Shown here: in pieces, positions 63,963 through 64,000 of the stretch | Numbering within the stretch: the stretch's first letter is position 1 | Layout: every line of letters starts with the position of its first letter | From: Antennarius striatus | Taxonomy: Eukaryota > Chordata > Actinopteri > Lophiiformes > Antennariidae | NCBI RefSeq assembly: GCF_040054535.1 | Contig: NC_090796.1 | Span: 8,678,501-8,742,500, forward strand | Length of the DNA: 64,000 nt | Direction of reading: 5' to 3' | The notes under the pieces: generated by a model | Database searches by the model: none | What the model was told of the DNA's origin: nothing | What the model saw: only the letters and a program-made list of their open reading frames with translations | Translations under genes and position numbers: made by a program

Positions 63963-64000
63963 TGAAAGCTGAAAGGAGATGAATTAGTGTTAAGACATTG

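Overview
This window looks like nuclear DNA of a ray-finned, probably acanthomorph (percomorph-like) teleost. Its genes are intron-rich with GT-AG splice sites and vertebrate-type products. Introns are mostly short, long (TG)n, (AC)n and (GA)n arrays are abundant, and there are degraded copies of fish interspersed repeats. The species cannot be fixed from the sequence. No prokaryotic, viral, CRISPR or retrovirus-like material was recognised.

Layout: (1) 1-2633, minus: an MFSD1-like transporter, cut by the left edge. (2) 3274-6213, plus: eme2, the partner subunit of the MUS81 nuclease, head-to-head with the transporter. (3) 7062-10216, minus: spsb3, a SPRY/SOCS-box substrate receptor, tail-to-tail with eme2. 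(4) 12702-15441, plus: nubp2, a cytosolic Fe-S scaffold ATPase, head-to-head with spsb3. (5) 16969-23122, minus: atp6v0c, the V-ATPase proteolipid, with a 5-kb repeat-bearing first intron. (6) 26657-31333, minus: tbc1d24 (TBC plus TLDc), with a probable non-coding first exon near 33.2 kb. (7) 36064-46956, plus: a 17-exon MGAT5B-like N-acetylglucosaminyltransferase V. (8) 46957-64000: about 17 kb with no recognisable gene, rich in microsatellites, with a few splice-bounded open segments and blocks that look like conserved non-coding DNA.

The exon joins given here were made by hand. Each was checked for GT-AG borders, reading phase and continuity with the family sequence as remembered. All complete models close in frame: eme2 437 aa, spsb3 409, nubp2 269, atp6v0c 152, tbc1d24 569, mgat5b-like 750. 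The mfsd1-like part covers 353 codons.

Context: eme2-spsb3-nubp2 and tbc1d24-atp6v0c are two neighbouring pairs or trios on human 16p13.3 and keep their relative orientations here. The MFSD1-like and MGAT5B-like genes are not human 16p13.3 genes, so the block is a teleost-specific or ancestral arrangement. The genes do not form one pathway. They include DNA repair, ubiquitin ligase, Fe-S assembly, endolysosome acidification, vesicle traffic and Golgi glycosylation genes. TBC1D24 and the V-ATPase are both endolysosomal or synaptic-vesicle proteins and neighbours in human as well.

No new biological system was found. The most useful leads are the MGAT5B-like paralogue in this setting, the convergent gene ends of eme2 and spsb3, a repeated NRF1-like motif at the tbc1d24 promoter, a related repeat pair and hairpins in tbc1d24 introns, and possible unannotated exons in the right-hand desert.
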